From assembly GCF_025698545.1 (NCBI RefSeq), contig NC_068569.1, forward strand, positions 12,276,001 to 12,340,000: a stretch of 64,000 bases of DNA, given 5' to 3'. Made by a program: the position numbers and the translations under genes. The notes below the pieces were generated by a model. That model saw only the letters and a list, made by a program, of their open reading frames with translations, was not told the DNA's origin and made no database searches. Each line of letters begins with the position of its first letter. Positions within the stretch are counted from its first letter, which is position 1. Positions 35,817 to 50,300 of the stretch are shown here, in pieces. The stretch comes from Gossypium raimondii. Taxonomy: Eukaryota > Streptophyta > Magnoliopsida > Malvales > Malvaceae.

Positions 35817-38800
35817 TCATTGATGTTCAACAAGTGTTGAGGAAGAGCCAATCCATACTGTTGAAGTTGAATCCGATGACTGAGTAATCGTGGTGGTTTT
35901 ACTACTCCGAGATTGCATTCGATTAAATTGGTCTTTTACTGCTCCGAATCTCGACTCATCAGAAAATATACTTGGGTCCAAGATTAATTCAGGAACCAGG
36001 GTTCGACCTTCAAGCATGTTTACTACTTCAGACATGGTTGGTCTAAGTGCTGGGGATGAATTAGTGCAGAGTAAGGCTACTTTTGTCATCCTAATTGCCT
36101 CTTCTTCATTGAACTCCGTCCCCAACCTAGGATCCACCAGCTCCATTAAGTTTCCCTTTTGTTGTAAAACAAGAGCCTGAAATAGATTGATGACATAATA
36201 CAACATTAGATTAATTAACTGGAGAAAGGCGTTAATGAATTTGCACACGTTTAACCCACCCATCAGACTCAGTTACAACTACATGGATATTTCTATGATG
36301 ATATTCTCAAATTATAACTTGAAACACGGATCATATCTTACCCAATCTTGAAGGCATACATAATCCTCTTCAGGTCGGTATTTTGTATTGTTCTTCCCAG
36401 CAACAATCTCTAATGCAACAATCCCAAAACTATAAACGTCTGCCTTGTAGGTGAGATAGCCCCATAATGCATATTCAGGGGCCATGTATCCTCTGCAAAA
36501 ACAGGAGCTTTAAGCGCAACATTCTCATCCATATCAACTTCGTTCACCTTCCCATAAGCAAGGTTGGAGGCTTTGATCTCATTTTTATTGCTTTATAGTT
36601 TAAAAATTGATGCATCATTCTATTTGCAGAAACTACAGTTTCAAGAATGTACGTATTATTTTGTCTACGATGGTAGCAGCTTCACAAATCTATTGCGTTG
36701 TTAGGTTCAACTAAAATATGCAGTGATGATCAGCAGATGAAAACAGAGGGAAAGAAGTAGCTCACATAGTTCCAGCAATTCTGGTGCTAATATGGGTGTT
36801 TTCCTCCTCATCAAACTTGGCCAAACCGAAGTCAGAGATTTTAGCATTGAGATCGCTATCAAGTAGCACATTGGTGGTTTTGATGTCTCGATGTACAACT
36901 TTTAAACTTGATTCCTCATGCAGGAAAGTTAGGCCCTTTGCTATGCCAAGACAAATTTTCTGCCTAGTAGGCCAGTTTAATTTCAGCTGGCTTTCTTTAG
37001 GACCTATTCAATGACACAGGCCAATCCAGTGAAATTCAATTCATCATACAGTTGTCAATACATAGTGTTGAGACCTTTTCTTTCTATAACTGTTATAAAA
37101 TCAACATCACCATTTTCTTCTCTAGTGGGGATATGAAAGTGTTCAAAGGAGGAGAAGAACACTTGCTTATATGGTTCCAATTTCAGAACCATCAAAGAAA
37201 GGAGGAATAAAAGGGGTTTAGGACATTAAGCTTACCGAATAAAGCATGTGCAAGGCTATTATTTTCCATGTATTCATATACCAATAACAGCTGAGTTCCC
37301 TCAACGCAACATCCATACAATCTAACAACATTCGGGTGTTGTAATCCTGAAATCATGCCTAGTTCATTCAAAAATTCTCGATCTCCTTGTCTTGATTTTG
37401 AAGAAAGTTTTTTAATCGCAATTATGGTGCCATCAAGCAATTCGCCCTATAGCAGAGGTATGACATAGAACTTTAGTGATATATTTCATCACATAACGCA
37501 TACTCCTAAACATCAAAAATTCAGTAAAGAAAAAGCAAGTGATGCAGGTACCTTGTAGACGGCCCCAAAACCACCTTCTCCAATTTTATTTGCAGCGTCA
37601 AAGTTGTTTGTAGCAGCTTGCATTTGTCTGAAGGTAAAAAAGCCAGTCTGCAGATCTAACCCCCTCAAGACTTGGACAAGATTGAGGGAACCAATTGAAT
37701 TACACATTCAATAAGCTTGAAAACCATGCATAAGAGAAATTATTTCAAAGCATAAAATTGTAGACTGAAGTTTGTTAGAGTACCTTGTTCCCTTGATGGC
37801 TTGGGTTGAAAATAGCCTTTCCGCCATAGAATGCCTAAGATTACCAAAATCAGGCACAGAACAGAAACAACAGCTGCCACTACGAACTTCAAATTCTTTT
37901 CCCATGAATTGAGAACTCGAGGCTTGTGATCTACCAACAAAAGGGAAGAAAAGGTACAAACAGTTATTCTCAAACTTCATCTGCATGTGCATATGGCAGT
38001 AAAAAATGTTATGACTTATCCGACAATTTAAGTACTTATGATGGTATCGGATGCTTAAAGTTTCCTTTCGTGAAAATTTAAGCACATAAATTGTTTCTTA
38101 TGCTATATCAGTTCACAGTAAGGTTCTACTACCTTCAGCTGCTTCACATCATGTACATGTTAATCCACTTTGAATTAAACAAATTTGACAATTAAGAGAA
38201 GTTCCTAAATATAACAGAGAGATTGAACAAGCACCTAAGAAGAATGAATGGCTTTTTTAATTATAGATCTTACCAGAGTCTACTGAAATAGCTGATATCA
38301 AGGGCCCATATGTTCCTCTTCTTGGGGTTGCAGTTGTCCCTTTCCCAGCCCAGTGAAAGCGTATTGTCAAAGTTTTGTCACTGACAACCGTTTTAATTTT
38401 CCTTACAACCGCTTTATCGACACCCTTTGTCTCATTTTGAATATTGAAATCTTTCAATTCTAGTTTCTCCTGAAAGGAACTTATTCAATCAAACCAGCTT
38501 CAGTAACATGCAAATTACACTTCATATATAACATTATTGAATACCTGGACATAAACATCAAATATCCTTCTTCCAAGACTTTGATAGGATCTATTGTCTC
38601 TGATAACTATCTCCGCAAAGTGAAGTGTAACCGTATAATTTCCATTTGCTAAGCAACGGAAGTAATATGTCAGAGAAAGAGGAGAGAGGCGTGCTCTTGT
38701 GTATAATGCGGAGTTCTTTATTCTGAGAATGGAAACGTTTTGTGCTATAAAGTCCCCTGAAGTAACATCGGTATCCCAGAAAAGCCCCGTGCTACTAGTT

Positions 38801-41800
38801 TCCCAAGTCTCTCTGAGGGGAAAATATTTTGCTGGACCTCCTAAGTCTTCATCACCCTCATAGTCGATGCCATTAATCGTTGTTGCTCCTCCAGCACAGT
38901 TTATATTTACTGAATACCAATCTATCAAGAACGAATAGATACATTCAATGTTGATCAGGATAAAATCTTACTGTGAAACATGTTTTTAGAGTCTACAGAT
39001 GTGCATTTAATGCAAAAAGATTACCTTTTGAGCAAGGAAAGTTCTTCAGGCAGTTATCTAGTCCTCTACATCAGAGTAGTAAGGCAAAGGAGCATTAGTC
39101 TTGTTAATGAGTGATCAAAAGGGAAAGAATAGAAATAACTAAAAAAGCTATGGTAACTTTTTTGCTCAATAAGATACAAACTTACAGGGTTTTGCCTCCT
39201 GAGAAGCTTTTGAACAAATTTCTGATGAAGCAGCAGACCAATCAGTTTAATATTTCAAAACATCTTACAAAAATTTGCAAAAGCAATACGTGCACAGCAT
39301 AGGAAGCCAAGAGGAATTTTTTCTTACAGATTTTCCCGACAAGAAGACGAGTCAGAGCTTTCAGTAAAATTATTATAAGAAAGATCTATTTGGCTGCCAA
39401 AAAGTATAATATATTATTACTAATTAGACTTGAAACATTAAGGTACATTGACTTTGATTAAAAATAACAATGTTATAACTGGAATAAGTTACACAGGACA
39501 TGTTTCCAGGAATGGTACTCTTGAGCAGCTACAAAATGGATAATGTGGGTCATTTTGCATCTTTAGAAGAGAAACAGGTAGTTTGGAAGTATATCCTTAA
39601 GATTGTCAAAAGAAGAAAATCCTTAAGTGGCTGTAAATAACTTAAGATCGAATCCAGTAAAAATCATACTACAAATATTCTTCGAAGCATCAGTTAACAA
39701 AATGCAGAAAATAACAGATAATCATGTATCAAATTGAAAAAAAAAAAAAAAAGGAGAAAGAAAGATAGTTGACATACTAGCGGCTGTCTCTAATACTCAA
39801 CCAATTTGGAATGTGCCCACTAAGCGAGTTGTGTGTCAGATACCTAATCAGTAAGCAACACTCAGAATTAAACACTTTTATGGGAACCATATTGAAAGGT
39901 TACAACTGAAACTTAAATTTAAATAAGTTCAACCAAATTTAGGTCTTATACAAGGATAGTAATGCATGCAGATTCCTGATTCTGAAGCTGTGAAAGTATG
40001 AGCAAGCGAGTTTTATTTTGATGTTATCCATGATTTTCCAAAATGTACACTGTTCGGATAAAATAAACAAATGGAAATGTTTTCTATTACCATAAGGATT
40101 AAAAAGTCTAATAAAATAGGAACTTTTGATTAAATACTGTTTCTTTTTCAATAAATATCTTATTAAATGATAAAAAAAATCTACCTAGACCGAGTATTAT
40201 TTCAAGAGTATAATGTACCTAGGTGTTCTCCAGATTGGTTATTCTGAGGTTTGGATGAATAAATGTTAAAAACTCAGCACTTACATGTATTGCGTACTTG
40301 TAAGGCCTTCAGTTTCTGAAATGTTACCTTCCAAGTTGTTGAAGCTGAGATCTCTGGAAGAAATAGAAAAAAAACAGCTAATTCTTAGGCACCATCCAAA
40401 TATAAATTCTGAAAATGATTGATTAATGGAAATTTGAAATCCATAAAATATATGATGAGTGCATTTACGAAGAAAGACTTCATGGAAAGCAAGCAACATA
40501 TCAGATGTTGAAGTTTTCAAGATGCTAATTATAGCAGATTCATGTACGCTATTCTAAATATTCAACTTGTAAAAAAAATGAATGAAAAATCATAGCATTC
40601 CATTAAACTGGTGAAGATGTTGCTACAAATATTATAGAATCAGTCAACATTAGCACCGTTGTACCTAATGTGATATGGCAATTGATACAATAAGTGCAAA
40701 ATTGTGAAACACCTCTTTAAGTAGATTGCTGCTCTAGTCTCTACATGGATTTGTACAAAAATCTTTGTAAATATGAAACATAAACAGACATTAGTCACAG
40801 AAGAACTGAGCTCGTACACATGAACATTGTACATTTATATCATGACAAACCTTTTCCGCAAATCTACACAATTGCTCCTAGTATTGACTTAAATACTGAA
40901 AAATGAGATGAATAAGAACAGAAAAATTACAAAATTTGCAGTTGCGAAAGTTCCCATATGTAATCAGGGATTGGTCCAGATATGTTGCAGCTACGTAATA
41001 TCCTGCGTTATGAGCCCCCGTCATGTCAGCACAATTATAAAAAATGGGGATTAATATGACCTTGAAGAATTTTGCAAGCCTTGGAATGACTTACAATCTG
41101 TACATGTTTTTCATATTTTTTAAGTTCGGAAACTTTGAACCCTCTCCAGGTAAGTCACTGATCCTTCTGAAATATATAGCATCATAAAGAGTTGTTAAAA
41201 TAGAAAAGGACCCCAATTCAATAATTTTAGCATCTACATTGTAATGAACCCAGATTACGTTAAATCATTTATAGAAATGAAGGGCTACAAAATCTAAAGG
41301 GATCAAGACAAACTCACAGTTCCACTAAGTTATGCAAGAGTGCTAAGCTTGAAGGAATTGGCCCTTCAAAACCACTAGCTTGAATCTCTCTGTCAGCAAA
41401 AGAATTCAAATCATCACCAAAAAAACTTTCAATAAAGAGCTATAGAGAAGCTGTTGAGACAGAAAGGTGCTTACAATTTCTCAAGTAGCTTCCAACTTTG
41501 AAAAATGTCGGGCATCTTACCAGAGAAATTGTTACTGCTAATCCTACTGCATATACCTTGCATAAAAGCAGGGTATTAACAAATCTAGCCCTATTAACAG
41601 TAAACACTAGATAGTGTTGAAAAGTGAAAACACTTACAGTTCTTTTATATTAGACAGATTAGCCAGGGATGAGGGAAACTTTCCGACGAGATAGTTAGCA
41701 CTAAGAGTACTGAATTCAGGAAAGAGGCAAAATCAGGCCAACCATAGAGAAGTAGACTGATAAGTCATGCACGAATATCTAAAAGTGAAAAGAAAGCCTA

Positions 41801-43411
41801 ACAGGTTTTCCAGGTTGACCAATTTCCCAAACTCGGGAGGAATAGTTCCAGAAAACAGGTTGTTCTCCAGGCTCCTGAAAATATAATACTAAAAGAAACG
41901 TTATAATGCATTTAAGGAAAAAGGAAAAAAATAATGCTAAAGAAAACATAGGCAAGCGAGTCATACAGATATTTTAGAGAGGTTATGTTTCCTAAATAGC
42001 TTGGAATTGGCCCCGATAAGCGGTTCATAGCAACACTCCTGAAATGTATCCATTGCTATCAGTTGAATGAAAATAAGCTTCTTCTAAACAGGATAAACAT
42101 GAAATGCGCTAGTAGCTTACAGTGTCTCCAACTTCAGAGCAGCCCATTCACGTGGTATTTCGCCATTAAGATAGTTGAGATATAGTACCCTAAAAGCAAC
42201 AGAAAGAGGAGTTATAAAGAAAGATAGAAGCTTATTTGCTGGTTAAAGAGTAAAATCATCAATTGTATCATTTTTTCTTACAATACTTTAATATATGATA
42301 GCTTGACAAGTGAGCGAGGTAGAACACCATCAAGATCCTGCCCCAAAAGGTAGCTGTTCCAATGAATACAAAGTTTTTAGAAGCATGTCAAATTCAAAAT
42401 TCCAGAAATATTTTCTCTCACACAATAGTTTGGAGAGAAATTTTTGCTGCAGAAAAAGTATTCAAAGACCCCTTTCAGTGATAGAAAATGACAGTGTTGA
42501 TATTATATAATGACTGAGATAATTAATTGGGATAAATTTGTATCCGAATTCGAAGCCATACTCATACAGCCATTCATCTTGAATGAGGCACACCCTTACT
42601 CTATTTGCCTATGGTAATAATTTCATAGTGCTAAAATCAAAATGGACAATTCAAGCAAAGCAAATCACTGATACAGAAATCAAAGTTAACATACTGAAAA
42701 TAAAAAGAAAGAGGACTGTCTATGGTTAAGGAAATTAAAATAAGCATCAATTTTATTATGATCAGTGAGGACTTACATGCCATCAATATGACATTCACCA
42801 TTGGGGAAGGAGCAATTGCAGGTGACAGTACTGTTGTTAATGGCCTCAGGCACATTTGGCGGCGGCGGTGGAGTAAACCAACTCGACTTATTGTTGCAAG
42901 GGTTTTCATTGTAATTCCAATCCTTCTTCCCAAGTTCTGTTGCTATCTCACGAAGAGCTCTTACTGCAAACCCAGAAAGAAAAGAACAAATATTTGAGAA
43001 GCAATTGGAGGAAGTAGAATTGGGTTGGTACAAATTTACAAGCAAATCACAGGATAATTCTAAACACTCAAGCACATACTCAAATGAACCAAACCTGCAA
43101 TTTACTGTTTGGTTGAGATTAGTTAAGAAACAATAAAAAGAAAAGTGGACCGGAACAGAGTAAAGTCTCGGAATATGAAGAGGAAATTTCCAATATCAGC
43201 TAGTAAAGAAATACTGTTAATCTTTAACACAACCTGAAGCAAGAAAGAAGTTGCAAAGCTGTGCTAACTTACCTTCATAACCTGGAGGATAGGGCGGCTC
43301 CACTTGGGCTTCAACTTGGTTTGGTTCCATGCAAATGAGCATCAAGACTGTAAGAATCATGAACCCAAAGAGTATTTTCATGGTTGAAGGACGTGTAGCA
43401 AGTCTGCCCAT
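35817..43411 (-). CDS. Receptor kinase B: LRR-VIII-2 receptor-like kinase with malectin domain
   Basis: Same plan as kinase A, with corresponding exons. ATG at 43411 ([17 protein letters not shown]), signal peptide, cap ([20 protein letters not shown], near 42960-42780), about eleven LRR exons between 42340 and 39350, malectin (near 38908-38546; [10 protein letters not shown]), beta-rich exon (38462-38270), transmembrane ([18 protein letters not shown], near 37860), kinase with [29 protein letters not shown], and last exon 36176-35817. All LRR exons I translated are open with proper splice sites. Differences from A and C are mosaic, not uniform: kinase C-terminus is near-identical to A, malectin and transmembrane are nearer to C. 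Introns are longer than A's, for example the one at about 40355-40930. Last residues VEHQ as in A. Confidence 0.93.
39737..39752. repeat. Poly(A) run in kinase B intron
   Basis: A run of about 16 A residues, at the intron position where kinases A and C carry trinucleotide repeats. Confidence 0.75.
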
Positions 43412-44841
43412 GTTTATCTTAAATGAAATGAAGCAATCTTCTTACTTGGACATTCATGATTTCAATGATGGAAATGTGGAAAAGATCAGTTGGAGAAAAG
43501 TGCTGTCATGTCAAAAAAGGTGCAATGAAGTAAAAAATTACCACTTATTTCCATTTCATAGAAAAAAAAACTAATAAAGTAATAATAAAATTTTATAGAA
43601 TAAAGTGAGGCCCCACTCTTTATTGTAAAGGAGAAGAGTCAATTATCACATGCCTATAGTTTATGAATTGTCCACTAGTCAAGGATTTGGAAAAATAATA
43701 AATACTAAATTTAAGGGTTAAAAGACAGACCATTGATGGCCAAATTTTCTTTTAGTCTTTGTCCGTGTACATCACATTTTTTTTTATGATTTTTAGATTA
43801 AATAAATTCATACTTCACCCTACCTAACTCATCAGTTGACCAAGACCCCAGTCATTAAAAACATAACCCTCCCCGAATTCATTGAAACCAGAGTATTTGA
43901 GTAACGTCGATACATATTATTAAATAACTAATCAATTTTAAATTAAGATTCTCGAAGATTTGAGAGGAGTCAACAAAATTATTGATAAATTTATTTAATA
44001 ATATAATTTCACGTGGAAGAATTTTTCATGTTACTTTCCTTTCTCTTTTGATTACTCATTCCTGCAATTTGTTCTTTTTTCCCAATTCTTTAACTAACCG
44101 TTGAAAGCATCATTTCTGATTCTTCAATAATGTTTATATACATTGAAATTATTTCGAATATCATTATTGTAGTTTAAATTAGAATGTTTTAGAATTAATT
44201 CTCAATTTGATATAAAGCATCAAAGGATACTAAACTATTTTTCATTAATGTTCTTTAGCGTATACCCACCTCACCAATTTTTCGTTAAGGCTGGTCTTGA
44301 AAATAGAAACCCATACATTATAAAGTGACCCACTTTATATATGCTGCTTCATGTTCTATTGAAGTAGCATATTTTGGATATGCGGCGGTGGCCACAGATG
44401 AAAGGAAACTGTTTTGGGAAGGAGGGGTATTCTTATTTAATGTAGTGGAGATAAAATACGCTGAGGATGCTAATATATTGTTAGGTGTTAGTCCAAGGAG
44501 AGGATTTTTTTTTAATTAAATCAAATATATTGTGATTTAAGTAAGAAATTATAAGAAAATATATAAAGGAATATTTATAGAATTAAAACATATGTTAAAA
44601 ATATAACTAAAAATATAAATTGAATATAAAAGTATTTTAGTAAATATATCGAGTTGGGCAAATTTCACCTAAGCCTAATCTTGACCTGACCACAAAAATC
44701 TTGTGTTTTAAAGCCTACCTCGAATTTTTTTAAAGCCTTTTAACAAGTTGGGACAAATCAAAATTTGTTGGATTCAATTTTTAGTAGATTAAATAATAAA
44801 TAATTTTGTTTATTGTTTTTAATATTTAAGATAAAAGGAGA
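43412..44841. other. Kinase B promoter and intergenic DNA
   Basis: Upstream of the kinase B ATG; the first 40 bases resemble those of A and C. No open frame beyond chance. Confidence 0.45.
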
Positions 44842-45410
44842 TTAGGGTAAACTACATAATTGGTGATTTAACTTTCATAAATTTTTATTTTAAGCATCAA
44901 AATAAAAAAAAATTGCAATAAGAGGACTGCTGTTAACAACGACTTTCATTTTGGTTACCCGCCATTAATTTGGAATTAAAATATATTATTATACACTCAT
45001 TTTAGTCACTTAATTTTGTTAGTTTTCATTTTAGTTAATTGTTTCATTTTTCTAGAATTAACTCTAATAAAGGGAAATAAAATAAATTAAAAAGATAAAT
45101 TTGTTTTTCCTTTAAAAACTTAACTCCAATATTTTGCTTACTGATATGTCTCTAAAAAACCCAGATTTACCCTTTACTGAAATAAACTAAAATTAATTAT
45201 AAAAAGAAAAGATAAGATAAAATAGGTTATTAAAATGAAAAATTATTAAAATTAAATGATTAAAAATAAGTGTAAAATAATATTACTTAATCTTAAATTA
45301 ACGATACATGATCAAAATAAAAATAACTATTAACAAGAGTACCCTTATTACAAATTTTTTATTTTCCATGTACAAACTAAAAGCTTACAATTTTTCATGA
45401 ACAACAATAT
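44842..45410. mobile_element. Foldback MITE-type element
   Basis: The left arm from AGGGTAAACTACA through GCAATAAGAGGACTGC and TTTGGTTACCCG pairs with the reverse complement of the right arm (GTACCCTTATTAC near 45345 and its surroundings), giving imperfect arms of at least 150 bases. The family is the same as the end fragment at 9500-9627. No protein. Confidence 0.55.
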
Positions 45411-47300
45411 GGTTTATCTTTACCAATTAATTTTAGAAAGTGCCTAACAGCTCTAATATGCCACCTTTTGGACATGGTGTCCAACTGTCCCTGGAACCAG
45501 AAGAGGATAAGCATTATTTTATCCAATTGAATACCACCAGTCCTCAACTTCAGCTTGAGATCATATATATTTTCTGGAGAAAAGTAACATTCTAACATTT
45601 CTTTTCACTAACTTTTATGAATTTCATCTTTAAATTTGTTATCCACAGTTTTTAAATTTAAATTTGGTTAAATAATTTATTTTTAAGACCGTTAATATAA
45701 GGGCATTGTTATTTTGAAAAATATATAAAAATTTAAAAAATATTAGAAACTCTATAACATACTTGTATATATGAAAATACACATTTAAAACATAAATGTG
45801 TGTTTGAAAATAATATACAATAAATAACAAAACGTATGGTTTGAAATAAATTTAATAATAACATATGAAATATGTTATTATTAATAATATAAATATATGA
45901 TTGATGAATGTAATAAATATGTATATATTAAAAGAAATGTATAAAAACTATTAAAATAAAAGTTTAGTTGATTGGTAAATTTAAAGTTTTATTAATCCAA
46001 TTGGCATGTGTTCAAATCTCACTATTTAAATATTTTATGGCTTTTGTTAAAATAAAAACTAAAATACTTTTGAATAATATAACTTATTTTAATTATGGAA
46101 TGACATTTTTATAATTTCTCTCACCAAGTTAGTGACCCATTTGAAGGTGACACCAATTTAATATAACACTTAATAAATAATATAGATAAAATGCTAAAAT
46201 GTGCATCCACAATGAATATTGAGAGGGCGAACAAATGAAAAATTGTAGTTATAGCCCTTAAAGATAATTACGTTATAAATTAATAAAGGTTAAAATTATA
46301 CTTTGGCCCCAAAAATTTAAAAATTTATTTAGTCCTTCAAAAAAAATGAAATCATAATTTAATACATAATAAAATCCATATTTTGACATCTCAAAATTTT
46401 ATAATTTAATTTTAACCCCTAAAAGAATTTTGAATTTATCCTAAATATCGACATACAAGAACATCCAAATTCATGTGAATCTAAATATCCACTCATTCAT
46501 CTTCATTATCCACATAATTTTTAATAATTTTATATTTTATAATTTCACATAATAAATTCTCAATTTTAGATTTTTTTTGAATTTTGATGAAATGAACTTG
46601 GACATGACTTTGTCAAAATTCGTTCTCAACATGCAGTTTTTTTAAAAAATTATGTTTTTTTCTACTTTAAAAATAATTTAAAATCTCAAATTTTATATTT
46701 TTATAAATGATCTAAGTTTATATATTTTGAAAATTTTAAGGTTTTAAATTTTTATAAATTTCTAAATTTATATATATTTGAAATATTTTAAGTTTTTCTT
46801 TATAAATTTCAATACTTTTTATATTTTAAAAATCCATTTAGTGATATCACACTTACTCAAAGTATCCTACATGAGTTAGTGGGATTTTTGTTTTCCCTAG
46901 TATAAAAATTTGAGTTATTTGGTAATAAAGTTGTCGTGATTTAAGGGATAAACTTTTGACTATTCATCTTTATAATAAAAGGATAATCTGTCACAAGTTG
47001 ACTAATTGATCGTAAATTGTTTATTTACAGGGACTATCATTTGAAAATCATTTAACCCTTCGAGAGAGGAGTTTTTACACAGATGACAGAAGAGAGGGTT
47101 TCTAGTGCAAGCGAATTTTGGAAGTATGCACACAAAAGTGTACAACATCAAGACCGTAGTAATCATTTGAGGTCTTAAGAGTATTTGAATAGTAATCGGT
47201 GATTGTACTGTTGACTTTACTAGGGTGTGATCAACCAGGTGGCCTAAACAATTTCTATATTTTTACATTACAATAATATCAATCAACTTTGCTTTGAATT
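45411..47300. other. Intergenic spacer
   Basis: The minus-strand reading frame over 45395-45598 (YSPENIYDLKLKLRTGG-like, then WHIRAVRHFLKLIGKDK) looks more coding-like than its surroundings, but I cannot name it. The rest is AT-rich and shows no gene. A repeat with stretches like TTAAAATTATACTTTGGCCCC lies near 46290. Confidence 0.4.
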
Positions 47301-50300
47301 TCATGGATGTTGAACAGACGTTGAGGAGGAACCAGACCATGCTGTTGAACTTGAATATATTGATGATTGAGTAATCGTGGTGATTTCACTACTCTTCCGA
47401 GACTGCATTTGGTTAAATTGGTCTTTTAGTGCTCCAAATCTCGACTCATCAGCAAAGATACTTGGGTCCATGATTAATTTAGGAACAAGGGCTCGACCTT
47501 CAAGCATGTTTACTACTTCAGACATGGTTGGTCTAAGTGCTGGGGATGAATTAGTGCACAATAAAGCAACCTTTGCCATCCTAATTGCCTCTTCTTCATT
47601 GAACTCCGTCCCCAACCTTGGATCCACCAACTCCATTAAGTTTCCCTTTTGTTGCAAAACTAGAGCCTGAAATACATTGATGACATAATGGAACTTCAAC
47701 ATTAACTAAATTAACATGAGTAAGGCATTAATGACTTTGCAGAAGTTTAATGCACCAATCAGTTACAATGCATGGATGTTTCTATAATGATATTCTCATA
47801 TTATAACTTGAAACATGGATTATATCTTACCCGATCTTGAAGGCATACATAATCGCCTTCTGGTCGATATTTTGTATTGTTCTTCCCGGCAACAATCTCT
47901 AATGCAACAATCCCGAAACTATAAACATCTGCCTTGTAGGTCAGATAGCCCCATAATGCATATTCTGGGGCCATGTATCCTCTGCAAAAATTGGAGCTTT
48001 AAGCACAACATTCTCATGCATATCAACTTTGTTCACCTTTCCATAAGCAAGGTTGGAGGCTTTGATCTCATTTTTACTGCTTTATAGTTTAAATATTGAT
48101 GCATCATTCAATTTGCAGTACGTAATATTTTGTCTATGATGGTAGCAGCTTGACAAATCTATTGTTTTGTTTGATTCAACTAAAACATACAATGATGATC
48201 AGCAGATGAAAACAGAGGGAAGGAGGTAGCTCACATAGTTCCAGCAATTCTGGTGCTAATATGGGTGTTTTCCCCTTCATCAAACTTGGCCAAACCGAAG
48301 TCGGAGATCTTAGCATTGAGATTGCTATCAAGTAGCACATTGGTAGTTTTGATGTCTCGATGTACAATTGTTAAACTCGATTCTTCGTGCAGGAAAGCTA
48401 GACCTTTTGCTATGTCAAGACAAATTTTCTGCCTAGTAGGCCAGTCCAATATCAGCTGGCTTTCTTGAGGACCTACTCATTGACACCAGCCAATCCAGTG
48501 AAATTCAATTCATCAAACAATTGTCGGTACAGAGTGTTGAGATCTTTTCTCTCTTTAACTTTTATAAAATCAATATCAACATTTTCTTTGCTTGTGGGGA
48601 CATGGAAGCGTCCAAAGGAGGACAAGGACACTCGCTCAATGTGGTTCCAATCACAGAACCATCAAAGAAAGGGGGAATAAAAGAGGTTTAGGACATTAAG
48701 CTTACCGAATAAAGCATGTGCAAGGCTATTATTTTCCATGTATTCATATACCAATAACAGCTGAGTTCCCTCAACGCAACATCCATACAATCTAACAACA
48801 TTCGGGTGTTGTAATCCTGAAATCATGCCTAGTTCATTCAGAAATTCTCGGTCTCCTTGTCTTGATTTTGAAGAAAGTTTTTTAATCGCAATTATGGTGC
48901 CATCAAGCAATACACCCTACAGCAGAGGTATAACACAGAATTTTTGTTATATATTTCATCACATAACACATACTCTGAAACATCATAAATTCAGTAAACA
49001 AAAAGCACGTTATGCAGGTACCTTGTAGACAGCTCCAAAACCACCTTCTCCAATTTTATTTGCAGAGTCAAAGTTGTTCGTAGCAGCTTTCATTTGTATA
49101 AAGGTAAAAAAGCCAGTCTGCAGATCTAACCCCCTCAAGACTTGGACAAGATTGAGGGAACCAATTGAATTACACATTCAATAAGCTTGAAAAACATGCA
49201 TACCTTCAAATAGATCATCCTAGAGAAATTATCTTGAAGTATAAAATTGTAGATTCAAGTTTGTTAGAGTACCTCGTTCCCTTGATGGCTTGGGTCGAAA
49301 ATAGCCTTTCCACCATAGAATACCTAAGATTACCAAAATCAGGCACAGAACAGAAACAACAGCTCCCACTACAAACTTCAAATTCTTTTCCCATGCATTG
49401 AGAACTCGAGGCTTGTGATCTACCAACAAAAGGGAAGAAAAGGTACTAACAGTTATTCTCAAACTTCATCTCCTGAAGTAACACTGCATGTGCATATCAT
49501 ATGGCAGTAAAAATGTTCAGACTTATCTGAAAATATAAGTACTTAAGACGGTATCGGATGCTTAAAGTTTCCTTTTGAGAAAATTTAGGCACATAAAGTG
49601 GGTCTTATGTTGCTGTGTCAGTTTACAGTAAAGTTCTACTAGATTCAGCTACCAAGAATCTATACCATGCAGACAATAGTTTAAGGGCAACTCCAGTATT
49701 TCTTCACGTCATGTACATGTTAGTCCACTTTGAATTAAACAAATTTGACAATTAAGAAAAGAAAATCCTAAATGTAACTGGGAGATTGAGTAAGCACATG
49801 AGAAGAACGAATGGCTATTTTAATTATAGATCTTACCAGAGTCTACTGAGATAGCTGATATCAAGGGACCATATGTTCCTCTTCTTGGGATTGCAGTAGT
49901 CCCCTTCCCAGCCCAGTGAAAGCGTATTGTCAAAGTTTTGTTCCTCACAACGGTTTTAAATTTCCTTATGACTGCTTTATCGACCCCCTTTGCCTCATTT
50001 TTAATATTGAAATCTTCCAATTCAAGTTTCTCCTGCAACAAGCTTATTCGATCAATCTGGCTTCAATAACATGCAAATTAAGCTACATATTAACATGATG
50101 AACTACCTGAACATAAACATCAAATATCCTCCTTCCAAGACTTTGATAGGATCTATTGTCTCTGATAACTATCTCCGCAAAGTGAAGTGTAACCGTATAA
50201 TTTCCATTTGCTAAGCAACGGAAGTAATATGTCAGAGAAAGAGGAGAGAGGCGTGCTCTTGTGTATAATTCGGAGTTCTTTATTCTGAGAATGGAAACGT

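Noticed and set aside
44325-44519. 64-codon plus-strand frame between kinase B and C
   Set aside because: Short, no domain, AT-rich; likely chance.
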